NCBI RefSeq assembly: GCF_003725295.1
Contig: NZ_QICB01000008.1
Coordinates: 1-64,000, forward strand
Source: Slackia faecicanis
GTDB taxonomy: Bacteria; Actinomycetota; Coriobacteriia; Coriobacteriales; Eggerthellaceae
Direction of reading: 5' to 3'
DNA length: 64,000 nt
Positions 47,518 through 56,145 of this stretch are shown piece after piece. How positions within the stretch are numbered: position 1 is the stretch's first letter; every line of letters starts with the position of its first letter. The notes under the pieces were generated by a model. That model was not told the DNA's origin. It searched no databases and saw only the letters and a list, made by a program, of their open reading frames with translations. Made by a program: the position numbers and the translations under genes.

Positions 47518-48585
47518 ATGTCAGAGAAGAAAAACATCCTGGTCACCGGCGGCGCGGGATTCATCGGCAGCCATACCTGCATCGAGCTTCTGCAGGCCGG
47601 CTACGGCGTCGTGGTGGTGGACGATCTTTCGAATTCGAGCGAGAAGGCCGTCGATCGCGTGCGTTCGATCGTGGCCGATGCGGCGAAGGAGGGCAAGGCT
47701 CCGGCCGATGCCGCCGAAAGCATCGTGTTCTACAAGGAGAACGTGCTCGACCGCGCGGCGCTCGAGCGCATTTTCGACGCGCACGACATTTACGGCGTGA
47801 TCCACTTCGCCGGCTATAAGGCCGTGGGCGAAAGCGTCGAAAAACCGCTCGAGTATTACCACAACAACCTGGTCAACACGCTTGTGCTGTGCGACGTCAT
47901 GCGCGAGCGCGGCTGCAAGAACATCGTGTTCTCCAGCTCGGCCACCGTGTACGGCGAGCCCGATAGCGTGCCCCTGTCCGAATCGGCTCCGAAGAAGCCC
48001 GCGACCAACCCCTACGGCTGGACGAAGTGGATGATCGAGCAGATCCTGACCGACCTTTCCGTGGCCGACCCCGCGTGGAACATCGTGCTGCTGCGCTACT
48101 TCAACCCGATCGGCGCTCATGAAAGCGGCCTGATCGGCGAAGACCCCAAGGGCATTCCGAACAATCTGGTGCCGTATGTGGCCCAGGTCGCCATCGGCAA
48201 GCTGCCCGCCGTGCGCGTGTTCGGCAACGACTACGACACGCCCGACGGAACTGGCGTGCGCGACTACATCCACGTGGTGGACTTGGCGCGCGGCCACGTT
48301 GCGGCTTTGAATTGGATGGCCGACAAGCACGGCGTCGAGGTGGTCAATCTCGGCACGGGCAAGGGTTCGAGCGTGCTCGACGTGGTGGCCGCGTTCAGCC
48401 GCGCGTGCGGCCGCGAGCTGCCGGTCGATATCCAGCCGCGCCGCGCGGGCGATGTCGCCGAGAACTATGCCGATCCGCGCAAGGCCGAAGAGGTGCTCGG
48501 CTGGAAGGCCGAATACGACCTCGACCGCATGTGCGCCGATTCGTGGCGTTGGCAGTCGATGAATCCGAACGGCTACGCCGAGTAA
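47518..48585 (+). CDS. galE: UDP-glucose 4-epimerase
   Basis: GalE interconverts UDP-glucose and UDP-galactose using bound NAD. The 355-residue extended short-chain dehydrogenase has ILVTGGAGFIGSHT, VIHFAGYKAVGESVEKPLEY, FSSSATVYGEP, the catalytic Tyr-Lys pair in NPYGWTKWM, and the family-specific RYFNPIGAHESGLIGEDP and GVRDYIHVVDLA. The sequence supports GalE over other sugar-nucleotide epimerases. An insertion around residues 55-70 adds a few residues. ATG 47518 follows GCGAAGGGAAG; a TATACT box lies 50 bases upstream. Confidence 0.95.
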   Translation: MSEKKNILVTGGAGFIGSHTCIELLQAGYGVVVVDDLSNSSEKAVDRVRSIVADAAKEGKAPADAAESIVFYKENVLDRAALERIFDAHDIYGVIHFAGYKAVGESVEKPLEYYHNNLVNTLVLCDVMRERGCKNIVFSSSATVYGEPDSVPLSESAPKKPATNPYGWTKWMIEQILTDLSVADPAWNIVLLRYFNPIGAHESGLIGEDPKGIPNNLVPYVAQVAIGKLPAVRVFGNDYDTPDGTGVRDYIHVVDLARGHVAALNWMADKHGVEVVNLGTGKGSSVLDVVAAFSRACGRELPVDIQPRRAGDVAENYADPRKAEEVLGWKAEYDLDRMCADSWRWQSMNPNGYAE

Positions 48586-48685
48586 AGGCGGCCGGTCTCA
48601 TATCGCATGATGGAAAGCGACGGCTTCGAACTGAACTCTTCATTGCGAAGGCCCCCGTTTCCTGAACGGCAAAAGAAGTGAATCA

Positions 48686-48722
48686 AACAGCCCGGTCGAG
48701 CCTGTGCTCGACCGGGCTGTTT
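48686..48722 (+). terminator. Terminator of galE
   Basis: AACAGCCCGGTCGAG with its complement and TTT; about 100 bases after the stop. Confidence 0.75.
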
Positions 48723-48852
48723 CCGTTTGGGCGCGTCGCCGCAACGGAAAGGTAACGGAGCGTTCGCCTTCCGAAGTGCTACGATATAGTTTATCTGCTT
48801 AACAATATGATGGCTTGAGATGCCTTATCCGCCGCAAGGAAAGTCGGTCCGC

Positions 48853-51800
48853 ATGCTCGAACTGAAAAACATCAAGAAAGATTACGTGTCAGGCGATACG
48901 ACGGTGCATGCCCTCAAAGGCGTGAGCCTGCAGTTCCGCAACGGCGAGTTCGTGGCCATCCTGGGCCAGTCGGGCTGCGGCAAGACCACCATGCTCAACA
49001 TCGTCGGCGGCCTTGACCGTTACACGTCGGGCGATTTGGTGATCGATGGCGTTTCCACCAAGGAATATAAAGACCGCGATTGGGATTCTTATCGCAACCA
49101 CAGCGTCGGATTCGTATTCCAGAGCTACAATCTTATTCCCCATCAGGACGTTCTTTCCAACGTCGAGCTGGCGCTCACGCTTTCCGGCGTTTCGAAATCG
49201 GAGCGTCGCAGCCGCGCCATCGCAGCGCTCGAACAGGTGGGGCTGGGCGATCAGCTGCATAAAAAGCCTAATCAGATGTCCGGTGGCCAGATGCAACGCG
49301 TCGCAATCGCACGTGCGTTGGTGAACAACCCTTCTATCGTGCTTGCCGACGAACCCACCGGTGCGCTCGATTCCGAGACCAGCGTGCAGGTCATGGAAAT
49401 CTTGAAGAACGTGGCGAAAGACCGTCTTGTGGTCATGGTCACTCACAATCCCGAGCTCGCGGCCGATTACGCCGATCGCATCGTGCGCTTCAAGGACGGA
49501 TTCGTAGTCGATGACACCGACCCATACGTGCCTAGCGCTGCGGAAATCGAGGCTGCCCGCCTTCGGGCGGGGGAGGCGCGCCGCACATCCATGAATCCGG
49601 CGACGGCGTTTTCGCTTTCGCTCAACAATCTTCTGACCAAGAAGGGCCGCACCCTTTTGACGGCATTCGCCGGGTCGATCGGCATCATCGGCATTGCTTT
49701 GATTCTTTCGCTTTCGACCGGCGTGAACGACTACATTGCCAAAGTGGAGCAGGACACGCTTTCCAGCTATCCGTTGACGATCGCCAAGCAAAGCTACGAT
49801 TTGTCGGGCATGATGACAGGCGACGGACCAGCCGAAACGTCGACTAGCGGCGCTTCAGAAGCCGAAAGCGACGAAGCCGCCCCGCCCGCCGGCGAGCAGA
49901 TCGGCGTGTTCACCATGCTGCAAGACATGTTCGCAAGCGTGAAGTCGAACGACATGAAGAGCTTCAAGGGGTTCCTCGACGAAGGCGGCGATGGAATCCA
50001 GTCCGACGTGAGCGCCGTGCAATACGACTACGGCATCACGCCGCTGGTGTATCGCGCCGATACCTCCGACGGAGCCGTCGCGCTTTCGCCGAACTCGATG
50101 ACGATGGCCATGTCGGGCGGCGCTTCGAGCGGAGCCATGGCGGGCGCGGGCATGGGGAGCGCTTCGGCGTTCAACGAGATGATCGACAATCGTGAGCTTC
50201 TTGACGAGCAGTACAACGTCGTCGCAGGTCGCTGGGCCGAATCGGCTGACGAATGCGTGCTGGTGCTGTCGCAAAGCGGCAAGGTCAGCGACTACACGCT
50301 GTACAGCATCGGCGTGCTCGATCCCGGTGAAATGAATGCCATGGTGGAAAGCACGATGAATGCGACGGGTGAAATAGAGGTGCCCGAAAACGATGTCGAA
50401 TTCTCTTACGACGACGCGCTCGACGTGCGCTTCAAGGTGCTGAGCCCGTCGGATTCGTATCGTAAGAACGAGGAGACGGGCGGTTGGACCGACATGTCCG
50501 ATGACGCCGATTTCATGCGTGAAAGGGTGGAAGAGGGTCTCGACCTCAAGGTCGTGGGCGTGGTACAGCCCGATCCGGCCGCGAAATCGGCGGCGTTGAC
50601 GCAGGGTATCGCCTACACGCATGACCTCTCGATCGAGCTGATGAATCGCGCCGCATCTTCCGAAATCGTTCAGCAGCAACTGGCCGATCCCTCGGTCGAC
50701 GTGTTCACGGGCAAGTCGTTCGACACGTTGCAGGAGGAAGCTAAGGAGGGCGTCGACTTGGCAAGTCTGTTCACGGTGGACGAGGCGGCGATCGCGAACG
50801 CGTTCTCCTTCGACCAGAGCAAGCTGGGCGCGGCGCTCGACTTGTCGGGCATCGATTTTGGCGGCATGAACTTCGGCGCGTTGAATATCGACGTGTCGGA
50901 CGCGGTGAAGAACATCGATATAAGCGCGCTGATGACGCAGGCGCCCGCACCTGACTTTTCGGGCATCCTGGGGAACATGCAAGACGACCCCGTGCTCGAC
51001 GCTCCGCAGCTCGAGGAGCTTGCCAAGCTGAGCGCCGATTACGTGCAGGGCTTCATGGCGTGGTTGGCGCATAACGGCGACGGCCTTTCGCCGACCGACC
51101 CCGAGTTCTCCCAAAAGCTCATGGCGAAGCTTTCCGAATATGCCGCCACTCCTGAGGCGCGCGCTATGATCGATCGTGTCGTCGAGGTTGCGGGCGGTTC
51201 TGTTGCCGAGCGTTTGCAGCAGGCGGTCCAAGAATACGTGTCAGGTCAGCTTGCTCCGTACATGCAGGGCGTGTTCGAGAGCGTGATGGGTCAGGTTGCG
51301 AGCCAGATAGGCACGACGGTTTCGGGACAGCTGCAAAGCGGCCTTTCGTCGGCCATGGCTCAGATGGCATCGCAGATAGGTCCGCGCATTTCGCAGCAGA
51401 TGGCCGCGGGGATGCAGAATGCGTTCACGATCGACGGCGCCGCTTTTGCCAATGCCATCCAGTTCAACATGGACGCCGAAGACCTGACTTCGCTCATGAC
51501 GAATTATGCGAACGCCGGCAAGCTTACGTACGACAACAACCTGGTCACGCTTGGTTATGCGAACGAAGACGATCCGCAGGCGGTCAAGATCTTCCCGAGC
51601 GATTTCGAGGCGAAAGAGCGCGTGCTGGCGAGCATCGACGGCTATAACGAGCGGATGATGGCGGCGGGCGAAGAGGACAAGGCCATCGTCTACACCGATT
51701 ACATGGGAGTCCTCATGGGTAGCGTGACCGACATCATCGATATGATTTCGCTTGTGCTGATCGCGTTCGTGAGCATCTCGCTGGTGGTGAGCTCCATCAT

Positions 51801-52146
51801 GATCGGCATCATCACGTATATCAGCGTGCTGGAGCGCACGAAGGAGATCGGTATCCTGCGCGCCATCGGCGCATCGAAGGGCGACGTGTCGCGTGTCTTC
51901 AATGCAGAGACGTTCATCATCGGCCTGATTGCCGGCGTGTTGGGCATCGGCATCACGGTGCTGCTGACCATTCCGATGAACGTCGTGATCGAGCAGTTGT
52001 CGGGCGTGCAGCATATGGCGGCCGTACCTCCAGTGGCGGCGGTCGTTCTTATCGTGATATCGGTGCTGCTGACGCTGATCGGCGGCATCATTCCCAGTCG
52101 CATGGCATCGAAGAAAGACCCTGTGACGGCGCTGCGCACGGAGTAG
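48853..52146 (+). CDS. MacB-like ABC protein (ATPase fused to FtsX-type permease)
   Basis: A 1097-residue fusion. Residues 1-225 are an ABC ATPase of the MacB/LolD type with Walker A GQSGCGKTT (39-47), the signature MSGGQMQRVAIARAL (142-156), Walker B IVLADEPTGALD and the switch His in VTHNPE. A membrane helix at about 270-295 is followed by a large extracytoplasmic domain of about 600 residues with Asp/Met/Ala-rich stretches. Three C-terminal FtsX-type helices (ISLVLIAFVSISLVVSSIMI and two more) include LERTKEIGILRAIGASKGDV. Such mechanotransmission ABC proteins export peptides or sense antimicrobials; no substrate can be assigned. ATG 48853 (MLELKN) is favoured; ATG 48820 is in frame but has no ribosome site. 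No adaptor protein or regulator gene is adjacent. Confidence 0.88.
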   Translation: MLELKNIKKDYVSGDTTVHALKGVSLQFRNGEFVAILGQSGCGKTTMLNIVGGLDRYTSGDLVIDGVSTKEYKDRDWDSYRNHSVGFVFQSYNLIPHQDVLSNVELALTLSGVSKSERRSRAIAALEQVGLGDQLHKKPNQMSGGQMQRVAIARALVNNPSIVLADEPTGALDSETSVQVMEILKNVAKDRLVVMVTHNPELAADYADRIVRFKDGFVVDDTDPYVPSAAEIEAARLRAGEARRTSMNPATAFSLSLNNLLTKKGRTLLTAFAGSIGIIGIALILSLSTGVNDYIAKVEQDTLSSYPLTIAKQSYDLSGMMTGDGPAETSTSGASEAESDEAAPPAGEQIGVFTMLQDMFASVKSNDMKSFKGFLDEGGDGIQSDVSAVQYDYGITPLVYRADTSDGAVALSPNSMTMAMSGGASSGAMAGAGMGSASAFNEMIDNRELLDEQYNVVAGRWAESADECVLVLSQSGKVSDYTLYSIGVLDPGEMNAMVESTMNATGEIEVPENDVEFSYDDALDVRFKVLSPSDSYRKNEETGGWTDMSDDADFMRERVEEGLDLKVVGVVQPDPAAKSAALTQGIAYTHDLSIELMNRAASSEIVQQQLADPSVDVFTGKSFDTLQEEAKEGVDLASLFTVDEAAIANAFSFDQSKLGAALDLSGIDFGGMNFGALNIDVSDAVKNIDISALMTQAPAPDFSGILGNMQDDPVLDAPQLEELAKLSADYVQGFMAWLAHNGDGLSPTDPEFSQKLMAKLSEYAATPEARAMIDRVVEVAGGSVAERLQQAVQEYVSGQLAPYMQGVFESVMGQVASQIGTTVSGQLQSGLSSAMAQMASQIGPRISQQMAAGMQNAFTIDGAAFANAIQFNMDAEDLTSLMTNYANAGKLTYDNNLVTLGYANEDDPQAVKIFPSDFEAKERVLASIDGYNERMMAAGEEDKAIVYTDYMGVLMGSVTDIIDMISLVLIAFVSISLVVSSIMIGIITYISVLERTKEIGILRAIGASKGDVSRVFNAETFIIGLIAGVLGIGITVLLTIPMNVVIEQLSGVQHMAAVPPVAAVVLIVISVLLTLIGGIIPSRMASKKDPVTALRTE

Positions 52147-52188
52147 GGGGGCGCATCCCGCCTCGGGCGGGCCATATGGCAGTTGAAA

Positions 52189-52219
52189 AGAACGCGGACC
52201 GCATCGGCCCGCGTTCTTT
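52189..52219 (+). terminator. Terminator of the MacB-like gene
   Basis: AAGAACGCGG/CCGCGTTCTT stem ending in TTT, 45 bases after the stop. Confidence 0.75.
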
Positions 52220-52286
52220 CGTAAAGGCGCCGTTTTTCGGAGCGTCCGCTGTTTTCGAGCATGTCCGGACGCAAGATCGACGCGAA

Positions 52287-52321
52287 AAGAAAAGCCGGCT
52301 CAGAGCGTGCTCTGAGCCAGC
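52287..52321 (-). terminator. Former tRNA-Arg(CCT) terminator, left behind at the island edge
   Basis: GCTGGCTCAGAGC stem with its near complement, followed on the minus strand by TTTTCTTTTC. It sits after the tRNA fragment exactly as the similar hairpin at 56,113-56,140 sits after the intact tRNA. Confidence 0.7.
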
Positions 52322-52326
52322 AATTG

Positions 52327-52376
52327 TTCGATGGTGCCCCCGGGCCGATTCGAACGGCCGACACCCGCTTTAGGAG
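52327..52376. repeat. attL-like direct repeat: 3' half of tRNA-Arg(CCT)
   Basis: These 50 bases are identical to 56146-56195. They contain the CCA end, T arm, variable region and anticodon stem-loop down to CTTTAGGAG, after which the two copies diverge. The fragment cannot make a tRNA because the 5' half is missing. It marks the left boundary of an inserted segment. Confidence 0.9.
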
Positions 52377-52436
52377 GGGAGATTGTAGCTGGATGCCTGA
52401 TTTTGGCTCCCCATAGGCGAGGGCTGTTTGTCGGAA

Positions 52437-53180
52437 TCAGCGCTCGATTTTTCGTCCTTTAAGGAAGATGGCGGCCGCAACGGTAGCAAACACGGTGACG
52501 CTTGTGGCCGTTGCGAAGACGCCAATGAATGTTGCCGTGAGGGGAGAGCTGTAGTAGGTCAGTGGGTCGAGGGAGGAGGTTGCTATCCTATAGGCGAAGC
52601 TTCCAGGGATGATGAAACTCCAGTCGGCTCCAATGAACAGGCACGATGCGAATCCATAGACAACCGCTGCCGCGCTGACGATAAGCTGGTTCCGCGATAA
52701 GACCCCGATTAGGAATCCCATTGCCGTTGACGTAATGATGATTGAAAGGGATTCGGCGGCGAAGCCAGGAACGAAGGCGGCGATGACAGGAAAGGATTCA
52801 GTTCCTTCAGCTGATAAAATAAGGCAGACAAAAGTAAGCAGCGCAAGTGCAGTGAGGGCCATGAAGGCGGAGACTCCTGCGCAGACAATCGCCTTTGACG
52901 CTAGGAGCTTGGTTCGCGGTATCCCATGCGTCACCCAGGTCAGATAGGTGCCGTCGCGCCATTCCTGGCAGACCTTGGAACCCGCTAGCATTACGACCGC
53001 CATGGGAAAGAATATGGCGAACTGATTATTGACAAAGAAAATTAGGTCAGAGGCGGATTTTCGTTCTCCTATAAAGGCACCAGCAGCGCCCGTGATAATG
53101 GGCAGGAGCGTCAGAGCGAGAATGAAGATGAGGGAGTTGTCCCGCTTGAGCTTGCATATTTCGTTGAACACTAGGCGCAC
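52437..53180 (-). CDS. ABC-2 type permease subunit
   Basis: A 247-residue integral membrane protein with about six hydrophobic segments (SLIFILALTLLPIITGAAGA, then AIFFPMAVVMLAG and four more). It resembles the ABC-2/lantibiotic-immunity permease class, including the cytoplasmic loop with SKVCQEWRDGTYLTWVTHGI and its DGT-type turn. The GTG start at 53180 overlaps the end of the ATPase gene by 10 bases and has GGAAGGCAACC before it. With the ATPase it should form an exporter; the substrate is unknown. It lies in the tRNA-bounded island. Confidence 0.85.
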   Translation of the reverse strand: MRLVFNEICKLKRDNSLIFILALTLLPIITGAAGAFIGERKSASDLIFFVNNQFAIFFPMAVVMLAGSKVCQEWRDGTYLTWVTHGIPRTKLLASKAIVCAGVSAFMALTALALLTFVCLILSAEGTESFPVIAAFVPGFAAESLSIIITSTAMGFLIGVLSRNQLIVSAAAVVYGFASCLFIGADWSFIIPGSFAYRIATSSLDPLTYYSSPLTATFIGVFATATSVTVFATVAAAIFLKGRKIER

Positions 53181-53869
53181 GGTTGCCTTCCTTCCGTGTT
53201 GCTAGAAAAGATTTCCTCGTAAAGCCCCTCGAGCGCTGACGCGCTTCCAATGCAGAGAGTGGATGAAACCAGCCTGCCATTCCTGACGAAGACGAGCTCG
53301 TCAGAGACCGCGGCAAGTTCTGGTAGGTTGTGGCTTGAGACGATAATGCACCGTTTCGGATGGCGGAGCGAACCGCGTAGAAGAGCCCTGACCTCTTTGA
53401 TACCGAGGGGGTCAAGCCCGTTGGTCGGTTCGTCGAGGAGGAGGTATCGCGGAGAGCCGAGGCATGCCCGCGCGACGCCGAGCCTTTGGCGCATTCCAAG
53501 TGACATTTTAGTCACTAGAACGTCGGCTGAATCGGCTAGCCCGACCTCATCGAGCGCCGTCATGACGTCTGCTCTGTGTATTTTTCGGTAGCGAGCGTAG
53601 AGCTCCAAATTCTCGCGGGCGGTTAGGCGAGGATAGAATGCGGGGTATTCTATTAGAGATCCGAACTCCTCGTTCTCGGCGCGACGGCCGTCAGATAGCA
53701 CCTCGCCCGAGTATGCAGTGAGCCCCAGCATTGTTTTCATCAGGGTGGTTTTGCCCGCTCCATTCGGACCTAAGAGTCCGTATACTTTGCCGTCTTCGAA
53801 GTCGAATGAGACGCCGTCGAGCAGCGATTTACCCCCGACTTCAAGACTGACGTTTTTCAATGAAATCAT
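53171..53869 (-). CDS. ABC transporter ATP-binding protein
   Basis: A 232-residue ATPase starting MISLKNVSLEVGGKSLLDGV. Walker A is GPNGAGKTT (34-42), the signature is MSLGMRQRLGVARACL, Walker B is YLLLDEPTNGLDPLG, and the switch His is in VSSHNLPEL. It belongs to the drug/lantibiotic exporter group that pairs with ABC-2 permeases. An in-frame ATG lies 15 bases upstream, but AAAGGG stands 6 bases before ATG 53869. It is the first gene of a two-gene unit, with the XRE regulator about 100 bases upstream on the same strand. Confidence 0.88.
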   Translation of the reverse strand: MISLKNVSLEVGGKSLLDGVSFDFEDGKVYGLLGPNGAGKTTLMKTMLGLTAYSGEVLSDGRRAENEEFGSLIEYPAFYPRLTARENLELYARYRKIHRADVMTALDEVGLADSADVLVTKMSLGMRQRLGVARACLGSPRYLLLDEPTNGLDPLGIKEVRALLRGSLRHPKRCIIVSSHNLPELAAVSDELVFVRNGRLVSSTLCIGSASALEGLYEEIFSSNTEGRQPCA

Positions 53870-53966
53870 CCAATGCCCTTTCATTTTGCGCAGAAACGTA
53901 CCCCTCTTCGCGTTGAGGGGTTCATTTCTTTATTCGTTTGAACCGAAAGGCGGGAAGGTGGACTGG

Positions 53967-54341
53967 CTACCTTACGAAAAACACTCCGTAGGACACAATT
54001 GCGGCGAAGAACACCAAGATAACGCAGCCAATGGCCAGAAATGCTTTCCAGGCGCTGCCAAGCATTGCCTTCCCTTTCTCCACGTCCGAATAAATCGAGG
54101 AAATGCGTTTTTCCGATTCGTTGAGGACACGCACATCGCCCACGTCAATTCCTCTCACAAGCTCATCGAGGCTCATTTCGTAATAGTCCGATAACAGAAC
54201 GAGTCTTTGGAAATCAGGATAGGATTGTCCGAGCTCCCACTTCGAAACTGTTTGCCTAGAGACGCCAAGCTCGTAGCCGATTTGCTCCTGGGACAACCCT
54301 TTTCTCTTTCTAAGCTCGACGAGTCGATCGTTGAAATTCAA
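53967..54341 (-). CDS. XRE-family regulator with C-terminal membrane helix
   Basis: A 124-residue protein with an N-terminal helix-turn-helix (residues 5-60: LRKRKGLSQEQIGYELGVSRQ and WELGQSYPDFQRL) and one C-terminal membrane helix (about 98-120, AFLAIGCVILVFFAAIVSYG). Membrane-tethered XRE regulators often control an adjacent ABC exporter in response to an envelope signal. The start is TTG 54341 with a strong AAAGGAG in front. It lies upstream of the ABC genes on the same strand, so it probably regulates them. A possible operator lies in its upstream region. Confidence 0.88.
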   Translation of the reverse strand: MNFNDRLVELRKRKGLSQEQIGYELGVSRQTVSKWELGQSYPDFQRLVLLSDYYEMSLDELVRGIDVGDVRVLNESEKRISSIYSDVEKGKAMLGSAWKAFLAIGCVILVFFAAIVSYGVFFVR

Positions 54342-54644
54342 GAAAGCTCCTTTCCTTATTGTTGCGCTGCCGCGCTGGTACGGTGCTATTGAAGCGCGGG
54401 GCGGGATGGGACGCCACCAATATAGGTTGGCAATTTGTCAACTAGAAGCGTCATCAGGCGATTTCGCCAGCGAAAGGGGTCAGGGGGGGGTCGCCTTGTT
54501 GCGCGGCATGTTCCGCGGGTAAGACGAAAGGGGCAGTGTCTTTTGTTTGAGTGGGTTCCTTTTTTTCTGCCTCAGGAGGCTCATTCCCTTTATCTTCGAG
54601 AGGCCTAAAGAGGAAGGCGCTAGGATGACGCGATGGAGGCGGCA
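54342..54644. other. Intergenic region in the island with an operator candidate
   Basis: No convincing gene. TTGGCAATTTGTCAA (54427-54441) consists of two TTG-N-CAA units and lies about 90 bases upstream of the XRE gene; it could be an operator. A G8 run occurs near 54,483. Confidence 0.3.
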
Positions 54645-55067
54645 TCAATGTCCGCGATGCTTGTTCTTGCGCTTGTTCGCTCTCACGGAGCGTTTCCATG
54701 CTGAGGCTTCCCTTCTTGCGGCTGCGCTTTCCTTTTGCGCTGCCGCTTTATTCTGTTCGCGCATCTTGGCGATGGCCTGTTGCGCCTTCGTACTGGGTGT
54801 CGCTTTCGCGGCAGCAAGCGCGGCTTCGCGTTGTCTGCGCTTGGGGTTACCCGATTCCTTTTTCTGCTCTGTTTTGACCTTAGGGGAGAATCTAAGCTCG
54901 CCCCATTTCTCAATGACGAACTGAAGGGCTTGTTCATTCGAGGGCTCTGCGCCGAACACCACATGGGCGGCAGAAAGCTCGCTTCCCTCGATTCTTTCAA
55001 TCGTGCCGACCCAGAACTGCCCATTGAAATAGATAGTGAAGATGCTCGATGGTCCTTCTCTGTGCAT
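54645..55067 (-). CDS. yjdF: YjdF family protein (DUF2992)
   Basis: A 140-residue protein beginning MHREGPSSIFTIYFNGQFWV. The segment FTIYFNGQFWVGTIERIEG and the following VVFGAEPSNEQALQFVIEKW match the YjdF/DUF2992 family. The C-terminal half is very rich in Lys, Arg, Ala and Gln (KRRQREAALAAAKATPSTK) and probably disordered and helical. The family function is unknown; in Firmicutes the gene is often preceded by the yjdF riboswitch, which binds azaaromatic compounds, suggesting a response to toxic aromatics. ATG 55067 follows GAGGAGGCACGG. A longer open frame runs through the leader and is not credible. Confidence 0.8.
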   Translation of the reverse strand: MHREGPSSIFTIYFNGQFWVGTIERIEGSELSAAHVVFGAEPSNEQALQFVIEKWGELRFSPKVKTEQKKESGNPKRRQREAALAAAKATPSTKAQQAIAKMREQNKAAAQKESAAARREASAWKRSVRANKRKNKHRGH

Positions 55068-55090
55068 TATCCGTGCCTCCTCGAACGCGC

Positions 55091-55120
55091 AAAAAACCAA
55101 GCCCTCGTTATGTAGGGCTT
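55091..55120 (-). terminator. Intrinsic terminator in the yjdF leader
   Basis: AAGCCCT-ACATAACG-AGGGCTT followed by GGTTTTTT on the minus strand, ending about 25 bases before the yjdF start. Its position suits transcription attenuation. Confidence 0.75.
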
Positions 55121-55215
55121 CTTGCACGGAGAAGAGACAACCAAGGAGGCAGGTTACGGACGGCGTTCGCGGCGCCGCACCCCGACTACTCAACGGGGCA
55201 GTGTTTTTATCTCCG
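55091..55215 (-). ncRNA. Candidate yjdF-class riboswitch leader
   Basis: The leader begins AAAAACACTGCCCCG and forms the hairpin GCCCCG-TTGAGTAGT-CGGGGTGC (55177-55199), then GGCG/CGCC, then CCGTAACCTGCCTCC, and ends with an intrinsic terminator. The order of an ACACTGCCCCG hairpin, an AACC segment and an expression platform resembles the yjdF RNA motif as I recall it, and the gene downstream is yjdF. A TAGAAT box (rc of 55222-55227) is correctly placed. Not verified by covariance model. Confidence 0.55.
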
Positions 55216-55327
55216 AATGTAATTCTAGCAAAGGGCGGATTGCCTGCGTGGCGCAACGAAGTGTTGCTTGCGCGTTGGTCGCGCCGTTGGATAATTGAAT
55301 GTGAACGGCAGGAAGAAGGGGGTATCC

Positions 55328-55795
55328 ATGATATTGAAGGACGTCCTTTCCACGCTTCGTCGCGAGCGTGGACTGACTCAAGAGCAGCTTGCGAAAAGGC
55401 TCTTCATCACCCGTCAAGCAGTAAGCCGCTGGGAGACCGGCGAGACGGCTCCCGGAATCGATATGATTAAGCTTATTGCCCGTGAGCTTGACGTCCCAGT
55501 GACGCAGCTCCTCGAGATGCCTGATCATTATTGCCAAAGCTGCGGCATGATGTTTACGGGGCCTGATCAGCTCGGCCATAAGTCCGATGGCGCGGAGACG
55601 CAGGATTATTGTCGCTGGTGCTACGAAGGTGGTTCTTACGTTTGCGAAATGACCATGGATGACATGATTGAGGAGTGCGCCCCGCGTATGGCCGATGCCA
55701 TGGGTTGGAGTGTTGACGAGAGCGCCTCGCTCCTCGGTGCGGTGCTGCCGACGCTCGAGCGATGGAAGGAGCAAGGCTCGAATCGACAGGAGTGA
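55328..55795 (+). CDS. XRE-family regulator with zinc-ribbon domain
   Basis: A 155-residue protein. Residues 5-60 are an XRE helix-turn-helix (LRRERGLTQEQLAKRLFITRQ, VSRWETGETAPGIDMIKLIA). Residues 65-110 contain CQSCGMMF and CRWCYEGG cysteine pairs, the pattern of the putative zinc-ribbon domain found alone or fused to XRE domains. The rest is helical and acidic. Such proteins may sense metal or redox state, though this is not established. ATG 55328 follows AAGAAGGGGG. It is divergent from yjdF, and a 260-base shared region separates the two starts. Confidence 0.85.
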   Translation: MILKDVLSTLRRERGLTQEQLAKRLFITRQAVSRWETGETAPGIDMIKLIARELDVPVTQLLEMPDHYCQSCGMMFTGPDQLGHKSDGAETQDYCRWCYEGGSYVCEMTMDDMIEECAPRMADAMGWSVDESASLLGAVLPTLERWKEQGSNRQE

Positions 55796-56102
55796 AGGGG
55801 CCCTTATTTAGCGGGCCGGCTTTGGTTTTGAAGCGACGGCGTTTATTTCGTGCAGAGTGCTTTGACTCGCTGCAGATGCCCCCTTTTTTCTTCTCATGCT
55901 GCATTTTGACGGCTGGTGTTTGGGATTCTCTTCCCGTTGACTTTTCAACGTTTTACGGTCGAGACTTAGAATGTGGGGCCATCTGGTTATGGAAGGTATT
56001 GAAAACCGGTCGTTTCGTGCAATCCCCTTTTCTTCAAGATTTCTCCATAGAAGAACTTTTCACTCGAATTTCACCTGCTTGACATCGCCCGTGAGGGGCT
56101 CA
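55796..56102. other. Gene-free stretch at the right end of the island
   Basis: AT-richer than the flanks, with a TTGACA at 56,080-56,085. No frame here has a ribosome site or recognisable product. It may be a decayed integrase or spacer region. Confidence 0.4.
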
Positions 56103-56140
56103 AAAAAGAAAAGCTGGTCAAAAGCAAGCTTCTGACCAGC
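56103..56140 (-). terminator. Terminator of tRNA-Arg(CCT)
   Basis: GCTGGTCA/TGACCAGC (56113-56140) followed on the minus strand by TTTTCTTTTTTG. Confidence 0.8.
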
Positions 56141-56145
56141 GGTTA

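Noticed and set aside
54454-54699. An 81-codon minus-strand frame overlapping the end of yjdF
   Set aside because: It has a moderate GAAGGG upstream but overlaps yjdF by 55 bases in another frame and is a Pro/Glu-rich low-complexity sequence without relatives that I recognise. It could be real, but the evidence is too thin.
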